From the NCBI GenBank assembly GCA_015143295.1, contig CM026561.1, forward strand, positions 39,994,875 to 40,058,874: a DNA stretch of 64,000 bases, in the 5' to 3' direction. Position 1 is the stretch's first letter. Each line of letters starts with the position of its first letter. The notes beneath the pieces are model-generated. The model did no database searches and had not been told where the DNA came from. It saw only the letters and a program-made list of their open reading frames with translations. Made by a program: the position numbers and the translations under genes. Positions 45,235-56,104 of the stretch are shown here, piece after piece. The stretch comes from Tetracentron sinense (taxonomy: Eukaryota > Streptophyta > Magnoliopsida > Trochodendrales > Trochodendraceae).

Positions 45235-45385
45235 ACGAGGGGTCTCCCCTCACTCCCAAGTGCATATCATGAAGAAGGGTCTCCCTTCCCTCGCAAGTAC
45301 ATACATATCATGAAGAAGGGTCTCCCTTCCCTCGCAAGTGCATTGCATAAAGAAGGGTCTCCCTTCCCTCTCAAGGCATCTCACA
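45235..45385. repeat. About 50-bp tandem repeat, four units
   Basis: Units contain AAGGGTCTCCCTTCCCTCGC, AAGT and CATATCATGAAG with slight length changes. It lies inside the solo LTR. Confidence 0.8.
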
Positions 45386-46820
45386 AGGACACCTCACAAG
45401 GATATCTCACAAGTTACATGATCACAAGCAAGCACGCATGACATGCATGACATGACACGACATACAAGAATCAAGCAAGATAGACATGACAAGCTTTCAA
45501 GTACAAAAAGATATTTCAAGTCAAGTCAAGTGCACGATGTTTCAAGAGGATTTATCGGTTTTCTACGAATTACAAGCATGATTATAAACTGCTTTACTTC
45601 CTTGTATGATGTGAATTGTTTCCGTTTGACATATATGAATTGCTCCTGATTATGTATTGCTATTTCTACGCTATAATTGTTGGTTAGTGTTTAGTACCCG
45701 CTGAGTATTCCATGCTCAGCCGTACTTCTTATGTCGGCAGGTTCTGAGGGAGCTGCTGCCCCATTTGATGTTTGTGCTCCTGGTCCATGGGTGGAAGAGG
45801 AGTACGCCGAGGAGCCTTTGGAGGAACCTCCCGTAGAGGGTTATCAATAGGTGGTGATTAGATTCTGAGTGGATTAGCTGTGGGTGAGATGAGAGTTAGA
45901 TTTATGTATTTTGGTGGGCATGTCCGCACTTTCTTTGGAGACTTTTTGTATAAACTTGGATTTGCGTATGTATATACATAGAGGTTTGGTAGTCTTCCGC
46001 TGTGCTATGTTAGAGTATGTTTCCGCTATTTATATCCTCTATTGTATATGCTCTGTGGGTTTTGCAGGTTAGTTGTCAAGCAAGTCATGATTAGTCGTCC
46101 AAAGTTCACTCTAACTCCTAGGGTGGGTTTTGGGGCGCGACAGTAATTATGGTAAGGGATAGCTGTCCTTGAAACTATATTATTTAATTATTTAATAGGT
46201 ATAGCCATGAGATAAGGGGGCAACATTCCTTGAATATTAAAAACAAAATATATCTTTTATATCATGTTATTTAATTATTTAACGGCGAGAGTCATGAGGC
46301 AAGGGGACAGCTATCCAGTTAAAAAAAGAAATATATAATTCATGTAAGATATGTACGAAATATATGGGTGAAATGACCCAAAAACTTAGTCATAAAAAAA
46401 AAAAAAAAAAATCAGGGCTATGCCCCGAACCCCGATCACGTGCCCTAACTATTAGAAAATCCCAGCTTCGCCCTGTGTTTGATTGCAAGGTTTTTTGAGC
46501 CTTTTTGAGACTACACGTACGAAAAAAAATTACAAAATATCGGAAGTGGAATTTTAACCCACGCCCTCTCCCGAAGACCAGAACTTGAGTCTATGGCTTG
46601 GACAACTCGGTCATCCAGACATTTTAATGAACCATATTTGTAATAATATAAGGAAAATGTGCATATACGCGGTCGTCATTGGTCCACGACCCCTTTTTAA
46701 CAACCACTAACTATGGTTTAAATTATCTCATCCCTAGGGTTCGCCTATCTTACCTTGGTTTTTAGAAGAAAAAAATTATTAATTTCAATTTAGGTAAGCA
46801 TAACCATAGTTAAAAGAGGG

Positions 46821-47480
46821 TTATATTATAAGCATTGTGGTTCCTCATACTCAAAGAAATTCTCATGTCTTGCATGTTAAGTGGTTTCGTCCTTCTTAAG
46901 GTAGACTCAAACTAAATGTGGATGGTGCCTCTAGAGGCAATCCAGGGCTTGCGGGTGGTGGAGATATTATCCAGAACCATACAGAAAATCCAATTGCAAC
47001 TTTCTATTCTTTCTATGGCTCTTATACTAACAATATAGCCGGATCTCGTTCTCTTCTAGATGGTCTTTCCCTTTGTCATAGATTTGATGCTCTTTAAGTG
47101 GATGTTGAATCTGATGCTAAAATTCTTGTTGACATTTGAAATGGTAAAATTAGTCACTCTTGGTACTGGAATAACGGTATTAGTCGCTTGATGGATATGT
47201 GCTCCTCCCTCAGTCATATACAGAGAAGCTAATGTGGTTGCGTATTTTCTCGAAAATTATGGTTGTGATTTGCATAATCCATGCTCCCTTCTATTTGATT
47301 CAAGATTTTTCTATAAATCTTAGGTCTCTTACTTTCTTAGATAAAGTAAGCGTGGGTAATGTAAGAATCTTTCATAGTTAAGTCTAGTGTCTTTGAAGGG
47401 GTAAGATTTTATGTCTCCTGTAGTTCTTTTTTATTAATAAACTGGTAAGGGTCCGCCAAACCCCCCACTTCCACTGAGTG
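46821..47480 (+). pseudogene. LINE-type RNase H fragment and 3' end, copy A
   Basis: Same start (TTATATTATAAGCATTGTGG) and RNase H motif L-N-V-D-G-A-S-R-G-N-P as the other two copies, broken by stops. It ends with a 3' UTR-like stretch and TTTATAAATAAAA near 47480. The homologous sequence continues upstream of it in unit B, so it was already present before the duplication. Confidence 0.78.
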
Positions 47481-47498
47481 GCTTTATAAATAAAAAGG

Positions 47499-47730
47499 GT
47501 GTACCCAACCGAGTGCACACTAAGTAGGGTGGCTCTACCACTGTGCGACAAGTTAGTCCAAAAGGCAAACCTATGTAACATGCACCCCGAAAAGAGAGTC
47601 AGAAACAGTAGGCACTGATGGGACCAGTTGAAAGACCAGACCCATCCCTCAGCAAAACACATATAAGATCGAGACACCGAAATAGCTAACCCTCGGGCCC
47701 GCTTATTTTGAGGGCCTACGGTCCATGTTG
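47499..47730. repeat. Block shared with 33724-33960
   Basis: See 33724-33960. In unit A it follows the RNase H fragment directly, while in copy 0 about 930 bases separate the two. Confidence 0.8.
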
Positions 47731-49659
47731 GCTGTGGAACTCTCCCTTTTGAAAATCCACAGAAGGGGGAGGTGCTGCCCAATTTTCTGCAGGATATAAT
47801 GGACATGCCCATGGGTCGCTCCAAATGCACAAATATTGATGCAGGTGTTGATACTGGGAAGATCAACTGAACGTTCTCCAAAAACACGTTGTTTTCTTTG
47901 ACAGAAACAATGACGAGATTGTATATTCATAGGAGACTTACTAATGTTTTTCTTTTTAATAAAAATAGATTTTGAATTTTTTTATTGAGTAAATCTATTC
48001 TTAGATTTCATGGGGTAATGTTTCAGGTTTCGAGCTATTGGGTGTGGTATTCCCTTGTCCACTGTTAGTGCATTTTTTATACTGAGACCCTCTTTAGGCC
48101 GAAACCACCGAGACCATGCTTTAAGAGCACAGATTTCAAGTGGGACTCATTTCACATTGTGGGCTCCACCTGAAATCCTATGTTCTTAAAGCGTGGTCTC
48201 GGTGGTCTCAGCCCTAACAGGGTCTCAGAAGCTTTATCCTTTTATTAATATTACTCTCAGTGGTAAAACTCACCCTGTAAGCCCTTGCTCCCGTTCTACT
48301 TTTTTTTTTCTAAATAAATTGCGCATTGGTACCATGGAAATGTGCTAGACCGTCTGCTAGCATATGATAGAAATATTATTTTCCTTTCTTTTGTTAGATT
48401 TGGTTATTTTAGGTTTTGAGGAATGCTGGTGGCTCTTTCTTTTAATGCGCGTGTCATATAGATAACTTGGTGGTTTTTGCATGAGATGATTGATTGGAAT
48501 TTTAGCCAATAGTGTTATGCAATAAGACACTTTTCTTTTCGCATGCCAGTGACTGTATGAATGGTCTCTTGAAAATCAAACCAAATAATACACTTTCCCT
48601 TAACTCAGTGAGCATCCCTTAATTCTAGATTCAGACACAATTATTCAACTTACTAGTGCGTTCACTCGAGACGAATAACCACTAGGGTGTTTATCAGTTC
48701 GAGTTAGAACTTCAAAGTCTTTGTTAAATGTGTCAGGTTCTTATTTATCAAGTTGACCATCTTGAGGGGCTTTGGGGTCTTGGAATGCTTGTTCACAACC
48801 ACAATAGCATTATGAATTGAATCTTAATTTGTTTTAAGTGAGGGATAATCTTATGAGATTACAGATAGATAGTTATGATTTTTGTCCAAACAAAAAAACA
48901 TGGTTTTGATGCCTTTTGGATATTGATCAGTATATAGGTTTCATTTAACCTTCATATTTTAGTATTACTATGGATTATTTGCTTTCTTAGCTGACCAATT
49001 CTCATTTTTTTGTGACAACCAGGTATTTTACTTCCATTTAGAAAGTAGTGGCCCACTCCTTAAATGACTTAAAATGCCAAAATGAAATTATAATATCTGA
49101 ATTAGTATGGTCAGTAGCCCATTGGTTTTTTTTATCTTCAGATCAAACGGTAAAAAGCTTTGATTTATGCCTCTTCCAGAATATGTATCTCTCTATTAAA
49201 CCACTATCTAATACTATTCAGGTTGGCCACTTCATTTATCAAGAATTCAACACTGAAATTGTGATTGGGTACTTAAAATGCATATGTACACTTTAAATCC
49301 AATTGAGAATGGCGTGGATGTACTTAGTACATTGAACCCTTTACCTTTCAAAAACAAAGTTTAGCCCAATCTTTAGTTGGTCCGACTATAGTAAGTGCCC
49401 AATGGGTTTCAAAAGTAGGATTGGGCCTACTTCACTATGTTAACAATATTGTTTATCCCAACCTCATAAATACTTTGATATCTGACTATTTTCAAAGAAC
49501 TCAAACTGGAGTACCACAAATTGAAGGAACACCATTGAGAATATATTTAGCCACAAATCTTGAAAATTATCTCAATTTATCAAATATTAATTAAATTTCT
49601 TTTATTCACATTCTACTTTTCATTGCCACCATGACCTGTGCATCGCACAAGGCATTTGC
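47731..49659. other. Intergenic between units A and B
   Basis: No supportable gene. Contents: a single minisatellite-like unit near 47810, a 147-bp foldback (48082-48228) and otherwise unique AT-rich DNA. Confidence 0.55.
48082..48228. mobile_element. Foldback MITE, 147 bp
   Basis: CTGAGACCCT at the left and AGGGTCTCAG at the right are perfect inverted ends. Pairing continues inward (ACCACCGAGACCATGCTTTA against TAAAGCGTGGTCTCGGTGGT), so most of the element folds back. No clear target duplication. Confidence 0.8.
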
Positions 49660-50466
49660 TAGTTATAATATAATCAAGATACGGAATAAGAAGTTGAACA
49701 CATTTCTTCTTAATTTTTGTATTAGTGACAAGTAATTAATGGGAGCAATATTCACATGTAAATGAGTATAGAGAGAGAAATTGATGAAAAAGAAAGCATA
49801 AGTAAATACAATATTGTTTTGAAAAAAGTTTTTCATATTTTATCAAATTAAGACGCAAGCATAGGATCATTTTATTAAATTAAGATGTAAGCTTGTATGG
49901 TTAATGATTAGCGAATGAACAATTTTTAAAGGCAACAGTGTATTTTTTTAAGATTTTAAATTGTTTATAAGAATGGAATTGTCAAACTATTAAGTAAATT
50001 GTAAAAGCCCATTGAGCTATCTTAATTAAGAACGTGCATCAGAGCTTAATGGGACTACTGACAATTAAGAATATTGAAGTCCTTAAATATAGCATTAATC
50101 TATATTAAGATTTTAAGTTAAGCCTTCCCAAATGCTGCCTTAAGCAAACTTGCATTTTGACTTAACAAGCTTTCTCTCTCATTGCCATTGTAGAAGAAAC
50201 TACCAATTGATCTGACCAGATCAAACACGGTTACACTAGAAAATATAAAAATGAAAATTAGCCAGCCGTACTACAACCATATACCTACTCCTTCCTTTCA
50301 TTAGGATATTTGGTCTTGACTTGTTCATGGAAGAAAATGTAAGTGGGAACTCAGTATCAGATGGTTGAAAAATGCAGACATTAGAATATGATATTATTAG
50401 CTTTGATCCAGTCTGTTCACTTCATTAAACAAATATATCTTTGAAATCAGTCATTCTAGGGTTTCC

Positions 50467-50474
50467 TATATAAT
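50467..50474 (+). promoter_or_regulatory. TATA box of extensin gene B
   Basis: TATATAAT lies 103 bases upstream of the start codon, with the same context as 39845-39852. Confidence 0.78.
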
Positions 50475-50569
50475 GGTCTACTCCCCATTCCTACCATATA
50501 TCCCAAGTCTCATATCAATAGCTATACAGAACATTTAGGCGCCACCGGAGATCGGTCAAGTCCCCTGAA

Positions 50570-52198
50570 ATGATGAATTCGAAGAAGGCGGGGCAAAGGC
50601 CTCGCCTAGTTTATGCTCTGGCGTTTTGCCTGATAGCCACAAATGTAGTTGCTGATAACCATTATGTTTACTCTTCACCGCCACCGCCATCACCGTCCCC
50701 TCCGCCACCGTACTATTATAAGTCCCCACCACCACCATCCCCATCACCTCCTCGATCATATTACTACAAGTCTCCTCCTCCACCATCCCCATCACCACCT
50801 CCTTCTTACCACTACAAATCACCACCTCCACCATCACCATCGCCTCCTCCTTCATACTACTATAAGTCACCACCACCACCGTCACCATCTCCTCCACCAC
50901 CTTACCACTACAAGTCACCACCTCCACCATCACCATCCCCACCACCACCCTACTACTATAAGTCACCACCACCGCCATCACCATCTCCTCCTCCACCTTA
51001 CCACTACAACTCACCACCTCCACCATCACCATCCCCACCACCTCCCTATATCTACAAATCACCTCCTCCGCCATCTCCATCGCCACCACCCCCCTATGTC
51101 TACAAATCACCACCTCCGCCATCTCCCTCACCACCACCGCCCTATGTCTACAAATCACCACCTCCACCATCTCCATCCCCACCACCTCCCTATGTCTACA
51201 AATCTCCTCCTCCGCCATCTCCATCGCCACCACCCCCCTATATCTATAAATCACCTCCTCCACCATCTCCTTCGCCACCACCTCCCTATGTCTACAAATC
51301 ACCACCTCCGCCATCTCCCTCGCCGCCACCCCCCTATGTCTACAAATCACCACCTCCGCCATCTCCATCGCCGCCACCTCCCTATATCTACAAATCACCA
51401 CCTCCACCATCTCCGTCGCCACCACCTCCTTATATCTATAAATCACCACCTCCGCCATCTCCCTCGCCGCCACCCCCCTATGTCTACAAATCACCACCTC
51501 CGCCATCTCCATCGCCGCCACCTCCCTATATCTACAAATCACCACCTCCACCATCTCCGTCGCCACCACCTCCTTATATCTATAAATCACCACCTCCGCC
51601 ATCTCCATCACCACCACCTCCCTATGTTTATAAATCACCTCCTCCACCATCTCCATCTCCGCCACCTCCCTATATCTACAAATCACCACCTCCGCCATCT
51701 CCATCGCCACCACCTCCCTATGTCTATAAATCACCTCCTCCACCTTCTCCATCGCCGCCACCTCCCTATATTTATAAATCACCACCTCCACCATCTCCAT
51801 CCCCACCACCTCCTTATATCTATAAATCACCACCTCCGCCATCACCACCACCTCCCTATGTCTATAAATCACCTCCTCCACCATCTTCATCGCCGCCACC
51901 TCCCTATATCTACAAGTCACCTCCTCCACCATCTCCGTCGCCACCACCTCCTTATGTCTACAAATCACCACCTCCCCCATCTCCGTCACCACCACCTCCC
52001 TATATCTATAAATCACCATCTCCCCCATCTCCGTCGCCGCCACCTCCCTACTACTACAAATCTCCACCTCCTCCATCACCATCTCCACCTCCACCATACT
52101 ACTACAAATCACCACCTCCTCCTTATTACTACAACTCACCTCCACCCCCATCACCCTCTCCTCCTCCTCCCTACTACTCACCTCCAACTGTCTACTAA
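50570..52198 (+). CDS. Extensin, classical SP4/YxYK repeat protein (gene B)
   Basis: 542-residue paralogue of gene A, with the same signal peptide apart from a few residues (Q-R-P-R-L-V-Y-A-L against Q-W-P-R-L-V-Y-A-M). About 31 Y-x-Y blocks follow, with Y-H-Y and Y-Y-Y at the ends and Y-V-Y/Y-I-Y in the middle, as in gene A. The C-terminus is shorter (Y-Y-S-P-P-T-V-Y). A three-block, 144-bp segment is duplicated at 51311-51598. Short units S-P-P-P-P-S-P-P-P-P and S-P-P-P-P-Y show slippage. Secreted to the cell wall and cross-linked through Tyr. TATA and 5' leader match gene A, so both are probably expressed. Antisense and shifted frames through the repeat are by-products of codon bias. Confidence 0.95.
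   Translation: MMNSKKAGQRPRLVYALAFCLIATNVVADNHYVYSSPPPPSPSPPPPYYYKSPPPPSPSPPRSYYYKSPPPPSPSPPPSYHYKSPPPPSPSPPPSYYYKSPPPPSPSPPPPYHYKSPPPPSPSPPPPYYYKSPPPPSPSPPPPYHYNSPPPPSPSPPPPYIYKSPPPPSPSPPPPYVYKSPPPPSPSPPPPYVYKSPPPPSPSPPPPYVYKSPPPPSPSPPPPYIYKSPPPPSPSPPPPYVYKSPPPPSPSPPPPYVYKSPPPPSPSPPPPYIYKSPPPPSPSPPPPYIYKSPPPPSPSPPPPYVYKSPPPPSPSPPPPYIYKSPPPPSPSPPPPYIYKSPPPPSPSPPPPYVYKSPPPPSPSPPPPYIYKSPPPPSPSPPPPYVYKSPPPPSPSPPPPYIYKSPPPPSPSPPPPYIYKSPPPPSPPPPYVYKSPPPPSSSPPPPYIYKSPPPPSPSPPPPYVYKSPPPPSPSPPPPYIYKSPSPPSPSPPPPYYYKSPPPPSPSPPPPYYYKSPPPPYYYNSPPPPSPSPPPPYYSPPTVY
51311..51598 (+). repeat. 144-bp higher-order repeat inside extensin gene B
   Basis: Two consecutive 144-base segments (51311-51454 and 51455-51598), each three 48-base blocks (Y-V-Y, Y-I-Y, Y-I-Y), are essentially identical including silent positions that vary elsewhere in the gene. 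This points to a recent unequal exchange. Confidence 0.75.
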
Positions 52199-52979
52199 GC
52201 ACACAATTACATCTTGAAGCAGTTAAAAGGGCAACGAGAATAACCGACTTCCCGTAGAGTTGGAATTAGTATTTTTTAAGTACTTTTTTCATTCTTAAGC
52301 AATGGCTAGCCTTTGATAATAAGAAGTTCCTTCAAAGGCAATTCTTTGCAATTTATTTGTATTTTGTACGCTGAATTCATTACATTAGAGAAATGCTCAG
52401 CAGAATTCCATAATATTATGGGGCATTCCTTGTATTGTTTGGTCTTAAGCAATGAAACAAATTACAATGAAGTTCTAGTATTCCTTGTTTGACATCGCTA
52501 TGTTTTGATTTAAGATTTTGCTAGCTCCCTCTCCTCTTTTGGGACAAGAAAACATGAATTTTGTGAGAATAATGTCGCTTGAATTATTATCGCTTGTTAA
52601 AATTAATGTCGTTTTAATGAAAAATCGTCCTGTCAGCCCGTCTAGCTAGGATGGTGAAGTTGTTCTTCTTGTTGGAAGGAGGTCATGAGTTGAGGGAAAC
52701 TCCCAATGACGTCTTAGAAGTTTCAATCTTTTTATACTGCTACAAGACTTACTCATTCATTAACACTAACAACTAACTTTAAACAAATAATAATGACAAT
52801 GTAGGCCACCAAAAAAATAACAAATCTTCGACAAACAAGGATAAGATATAACGCCTAGAGGCTAGATCATTTTAATTCATTACAATTGTTCAATGGGCTG
52901 TAAAAGTCATGGTCGGAAGTCGAAACCGTGGAGGTTTATCGTTGATGTTGTTCACAGGCAGTGGTGCGACTGTTATGGG
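52199..52979 (+). other. 3' UTR and downstream flank of extensin gene B
   Basis: Matches 41426-42350 of unit A. No gene is visible. Confidence 0.65.
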
Positions 52980-52986
52980 ACTTAAG

Positions 52987-53281
52987 GGCCTTGGCTTGTC
53001 TATGGCGAAGCCAGAAAGGCCCCTCTCGGGGTACCACACAAAAAGAGACAAGTGGTTGGAGAAGTCATTTCATGGGTCCCCTGATTTTGACTTCTCACCA
53101 CATTATTTGACACATGGTGATAAAATGGTGAGATAAAGGGTGAGAGATATCAACTGGAGAGAAGTCGAAATCATGGAGAGAAAATGGAATGACTTCTCCC
53201 CTTTTTAACACCACATGTCCCTTATTGTGTGGTACCCCGAGAGGGGGCTTTCTGCTTCGCCAGAGATAAGCCAAAGCCCCT
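52987..53281. mobile_element. Foldback MITE, 295 bp, unit B only
   Basis: Ends GGCCTTGGCTTGTC and, reversed, GGGGCTTTGGCTTATC pair, and the inner parts GAAAGGCCCCTCTCGGGG and GGGTACCACACA also pair with CCCCGAGAGGGGGCTTTC. ACTTAAG occurs on both sides (52980-52986 and 53282-53288), a likely 7-bp duplication. Unit A has no counterpart. Confidence 0.78.
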
Positions 53282-53288
53282 ACTTAAG

Positions 53289-53618
53289 ATTCCCCGCTCT
53301 TAAGATTCACCCACTTCTCTTTGGTATTTAGAAATGAATATTGAAAAAAAAAAATTAGGAGCAAGTAAATTTTAGCCAAGGTTAAAAAAATGATATTTTT
53401 CTAAAAACCAAGGATAGGTGGGTGAACCCTAGGGGTGGATGAATCTTAACCACAGTTAAAGGGTGTCAATAGGGACACCTAGCGACCTTGGGGGCATAAC
53501 CGGAATCCAATGAGTGCGGTTACAAGTTGAGAGAATTTGAAGTCTTATACAATAAATTTGGGGTATTATGATATTTCAATAATTTTGAAAGAGGGCCTCT
53601 TTTATGGTATTTTGATAT
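53289..53618. other. Intergenic, fragments of a dispersed repeat
   Basis: Contains TTCTAAAAACCAAGG, GGGTGAACCCTAGGGG and TCTTAACCACAGTTAAAGGG, phrases that recur in several foldback elements here (43150-43450, 53700-54230, 54440-54650). It probably derives from one MITE family. Confidence 0.5.
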
Positions 53619-54307
53619 GGGGCTTGATTCTTTTCGCGTCCGGGTTCCAACTCAGTGAAATGCGGGCACTCCCACTTGCCGCATGTTTCTTTTAATCTTG
53701 GTTAAGGTTTATTAATTTAAGGGTTAATTTTTTTCTAAAACTAAAGATAGATAGAGAAACCCTAGGGGCTAGAGTGTTAAAAATGACACGTGGTAATTTA
53801 TAGGCGCACGTTGACTATGGTTTGGGTTAGTTAACCTAAAGTTAATATTTTTTTAATTTATTTCATAAAAATCAAGGATAGATGGATGTACCCTAGGGGT
53901 GAGTGAATCTTAAATACAATTAATGGGTGTTAAAAGGGATATGCGGTAACTTTTAGGCGTAGGCATTAACTGTGGTTTAGGTTAGTCAACCCAAGTTTAA
54001 TAATTTTTTCTAAAAACCAAGGGTAGTTGGATGAACCTAGAGATGGGTGGATCTGAATCACAATTAGTGGGTGTTAAAAGGGATATGTGGCAACCTGTAG
54101 ATACATAGGTTAACTATGATTTAGGCTAGTCAATCCAAAGTTTATATTTTTTAAAAAAATCTACAAACCAAAGTAAATGGATGAATCATAGGTGAATAAA
54201 TTTAACCAAAGTTAAATAAATGTTAAAACAGGTTCGTGTTAATCGGGACCGTGCGCGTTCCGCCAACGCGCAGGGCGGAACGCTCACACGAAAAAGAATC
54301 ATTCTCC
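53619..54307. mobile_element. Mutator-type MITE with internal tandem repeats
   Basis: Perfect 9-bp duplication TTTTGATAT (53610-53618 and 54308-54316). Ends GGGGCTTGATTCTTTTCG and, reversed, GGAGAATGATTCTTTTTCG are inverted repeats. Unit A has the uninterrupted site (ATTTTGATATTTCAATAATT, about 42606-42625). The interior is about four diverged 130-base tandem units, each with TAAAAACCAAGG, ACCCTAGGGGTG, GTGTTAAAAGGG and GGTTTAGGTTAG. Confidence 0.88.
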
Positions 54308-54349
54308 TTTTGATATTTCAATAATTTTAAAAGTTGGACTCGTTGACTT

Positions 54350-54711
54350 GGTGTCAAATCTTCTACGGTGATAACCGGATTTGGCAAATCCGGTTATCAC
54401 CGCTAGAGGTCGCCACGTGTCTCCTTTGACATCCCTTAACCGTGGGTAAGGTTCACCCACCCATTTTTGGTTTTTTTCTCAAAATATTAATTCCTTTTTT
54501 TAAATTGAAAAACTGTTTTTAAGAGTTTTTTTTAATATTAAAAATAGATTTTTAATTTTAAAAAAAGAATTCATATTTAAAAAACAAAAACAAAAATGGG
54601 TGGGTGAACCCTAGGGGTGGGTGAACCTTACCCACGGTTAAGGGGTATCAAAGGAGCCACATGGCGACCTCTATGGGTGATAACCGGATTTGCCGGAGAT
54701 GATTTCGCTCC
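54350..54711. mobile_element. Second Mutator-type MITE, foldback
   Basis: 9-bp duplication CGTTGACTT (54341-54349 and 54712-54720). Arms pair over about 100 bases: CAAATCCGGTTATCACC with GGTGATAACCGGATTTG, GAGGTCGCCACGTG with its counterpart, then GGTAAGGTTCACCCACCC. The left arm carries an extra inverted copy of TGATAACCGGATTTG. Unit A lacks it. Confidence 0.85.
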
Positions 54712-55096
54712 CGTTGACTTCTGATAATTTAGTACCAGATTTGAAAACGACAAACAGGTCAAATGAGCAGATCAAATAGAAAGGAATGGGATTTCGTCAT
54801 ACCTATACCTAGAAAGGGATAGGTATGTTTGATTCATTTCTCCACATCCTAACTTAATACGATTCACTCAACAGGGCTTGGCCTTTGCCCTTTCTTTCCA
54901 ACTTTGTTTGTTTTTTGTTTGAGGGTGTGTTTGGCAGCAGAGTTTTCTCTGCCCGAACTGGTACCCAAACATCAAAATTTTGTTTGAGGGTATGTTTGGC
55001 TGCAGGGTTTTCTCTGCCTCGAAAAAGACATCACGAGTTTGTTTGTGTGTTTCGCTGCAGGGTCTATGCCTACACGTACCAAATTTTTGGTGTTTA

Positions 55097-55907
55097 GGCC
55101 GCGTTGATAACTCTAAATAATAAGAGCTTATTTGGACTTTAGAGGATTTGATAAAACTATAATCGCATCTCTAAAACTTTTAGAACCAGAGGAAAAACCT
55201 CTAATATAATCTAATAAGCAGTAGACGACTCCTTATTTTTAGCTCTAAAGATTTCAAGGTTCGGCATCAAGAAAAGTCGAAAGAATTTGAACGTTTTTAC
55301 CCATAAATAGTTTTCATAACCATGTTTTACCCCTTACTATTTAAGCTAAAATCAGAAAGAAACCTCATTTCTCCCCATTCTGGAGTTCTATGGTTCGCTC
55401 TCTCTCGTGTGGGTTGCCGAAGAAGAAGAAGGATTTTCGGAGCTGCTTCCATCAAGAGCTCTCATCATCAGGTTCTTCTTCTTATAACTCCCAAATGTTA
55501 GAAACCCTTTTTTTAGAGGGATTTAATTTTTATAGGGGACCTCAATGCTGGAGCCTTGGGATTGTGGTGTTCCTCTTACTCCAAAGAGATTCGATTAGGT
55601 GTGTATTGGGTTTAATTTCTTTTATTAGGAAAAACAGGGGCAGAGAAGAGGCACAGGTACAAAAGAATACATAATTTGAGGAAGCATTGCATTGTTGTTC
55701 TTGCAAATGCCAACATCTGCATTTTATTTAAATGTATAGTTTTTTAATTGAAGGGAAGTCTGAATAAAGCCACGCCTGTAAACGACTTAGGTTTTTAGAT
55801 GGAGGAGGGTGGGTTTTAGGGTTTTATCAAACGATCAAATTCTAAAAAACTATTAGAGCATATTTTTTAGAACTTATTATATTCCAGTTGTGTTTTCAAA
55901 TGGACCC
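55097..55907. mobile_element. Harbinger-like element, unit B only
   Basis: A TTA triplet on both sides (55094-55096 and 55908-55910) and weakly matching ends (GGCCGCGTTGATAAC and, reversed, GGGTCCATTTGAAAAC) suggest a PIF/Harbinger-type non-autonomous element of about 811 bp. The only open frame inside (55390-55674) resembles nothing I know. Unit A passes from the flank before to the flank after without it, though the hAT-like insertion is close by. Confidence 0.5.
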
Positions 55908-56104
55908 TTAGACAACTCAGCCCTCCAGACATTTTAATCAACCATATTGGTAATAATATAAGAGAAATGTTTAACGGATTGCGTACAGAGAAATAAGCCA
56001 TCAGCTGGTTTAAATGTACTCCCCCCTAGGGTTCGCCTATCTTACTTTGGTTTTTAGAAGAAAATTTTTTTAATTTATTTAAGCTTAATCATAGTTAAAA
56101 GGGG

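Larger units (their letters stand above)
43538..46142 (+). mobile_element. Solo LTR of a Tekay-type Gypsy family with minisatellite
   Basis: It begins TGTAGAGCCCCAG and ends GGGGCGCGACA, with a perfect 5-bp duplication GTAAT (43533-43537 and 46143-46147). Length is 2605 bp, with no coding domain. It contains the 25-bp minisatellite, an exact 123-bp duplication and a 50-bp repeat. The end sequence is shared with the LTR 29130-32292. Confidence 0.93.
43019..46474 (+). mobile_element. hAT-like non-autonomous element containing a solo LTR
   Basis: Flanked by the 8-bp duplication GTGTTTGA (43011-43018 and 46475-46482). Ends CAAGGGGAGGAGCCAGG and, reversed, AGGGCGAAGCTGGG are imperfect inverted repeats of the CAGGGGCGGAGC type seen in plant hAT elements. 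Without the nested solo LTR it is about 846 bp and encodes no transposase. Unit B lacks it, giving an empty site near 55055. Confidence 0.72.
34870..47480 (+). repeat. Extensin segmental duplication, unit A
   Basis: Matching blocks with unit B: 34870-35200 with 49660-49990; 39365-42350 with 49990-52960; 42530-43018 with pieces of 53545-55060; 46482-47480 with 55905-56800. The blocks are collinear and in the same orientation, so this is a tandem duplication. Non-matching segments are explained by insertions: 35200-39365 and 43019-46474 in A. Confidence 0.88.

Noticed and set aside
55390..55674. 94-codon ORF as a host gene
   Set aside because: No recognisable domain, located inside a B-only Harbinger-like insertion, and with no paralogue in unit A.
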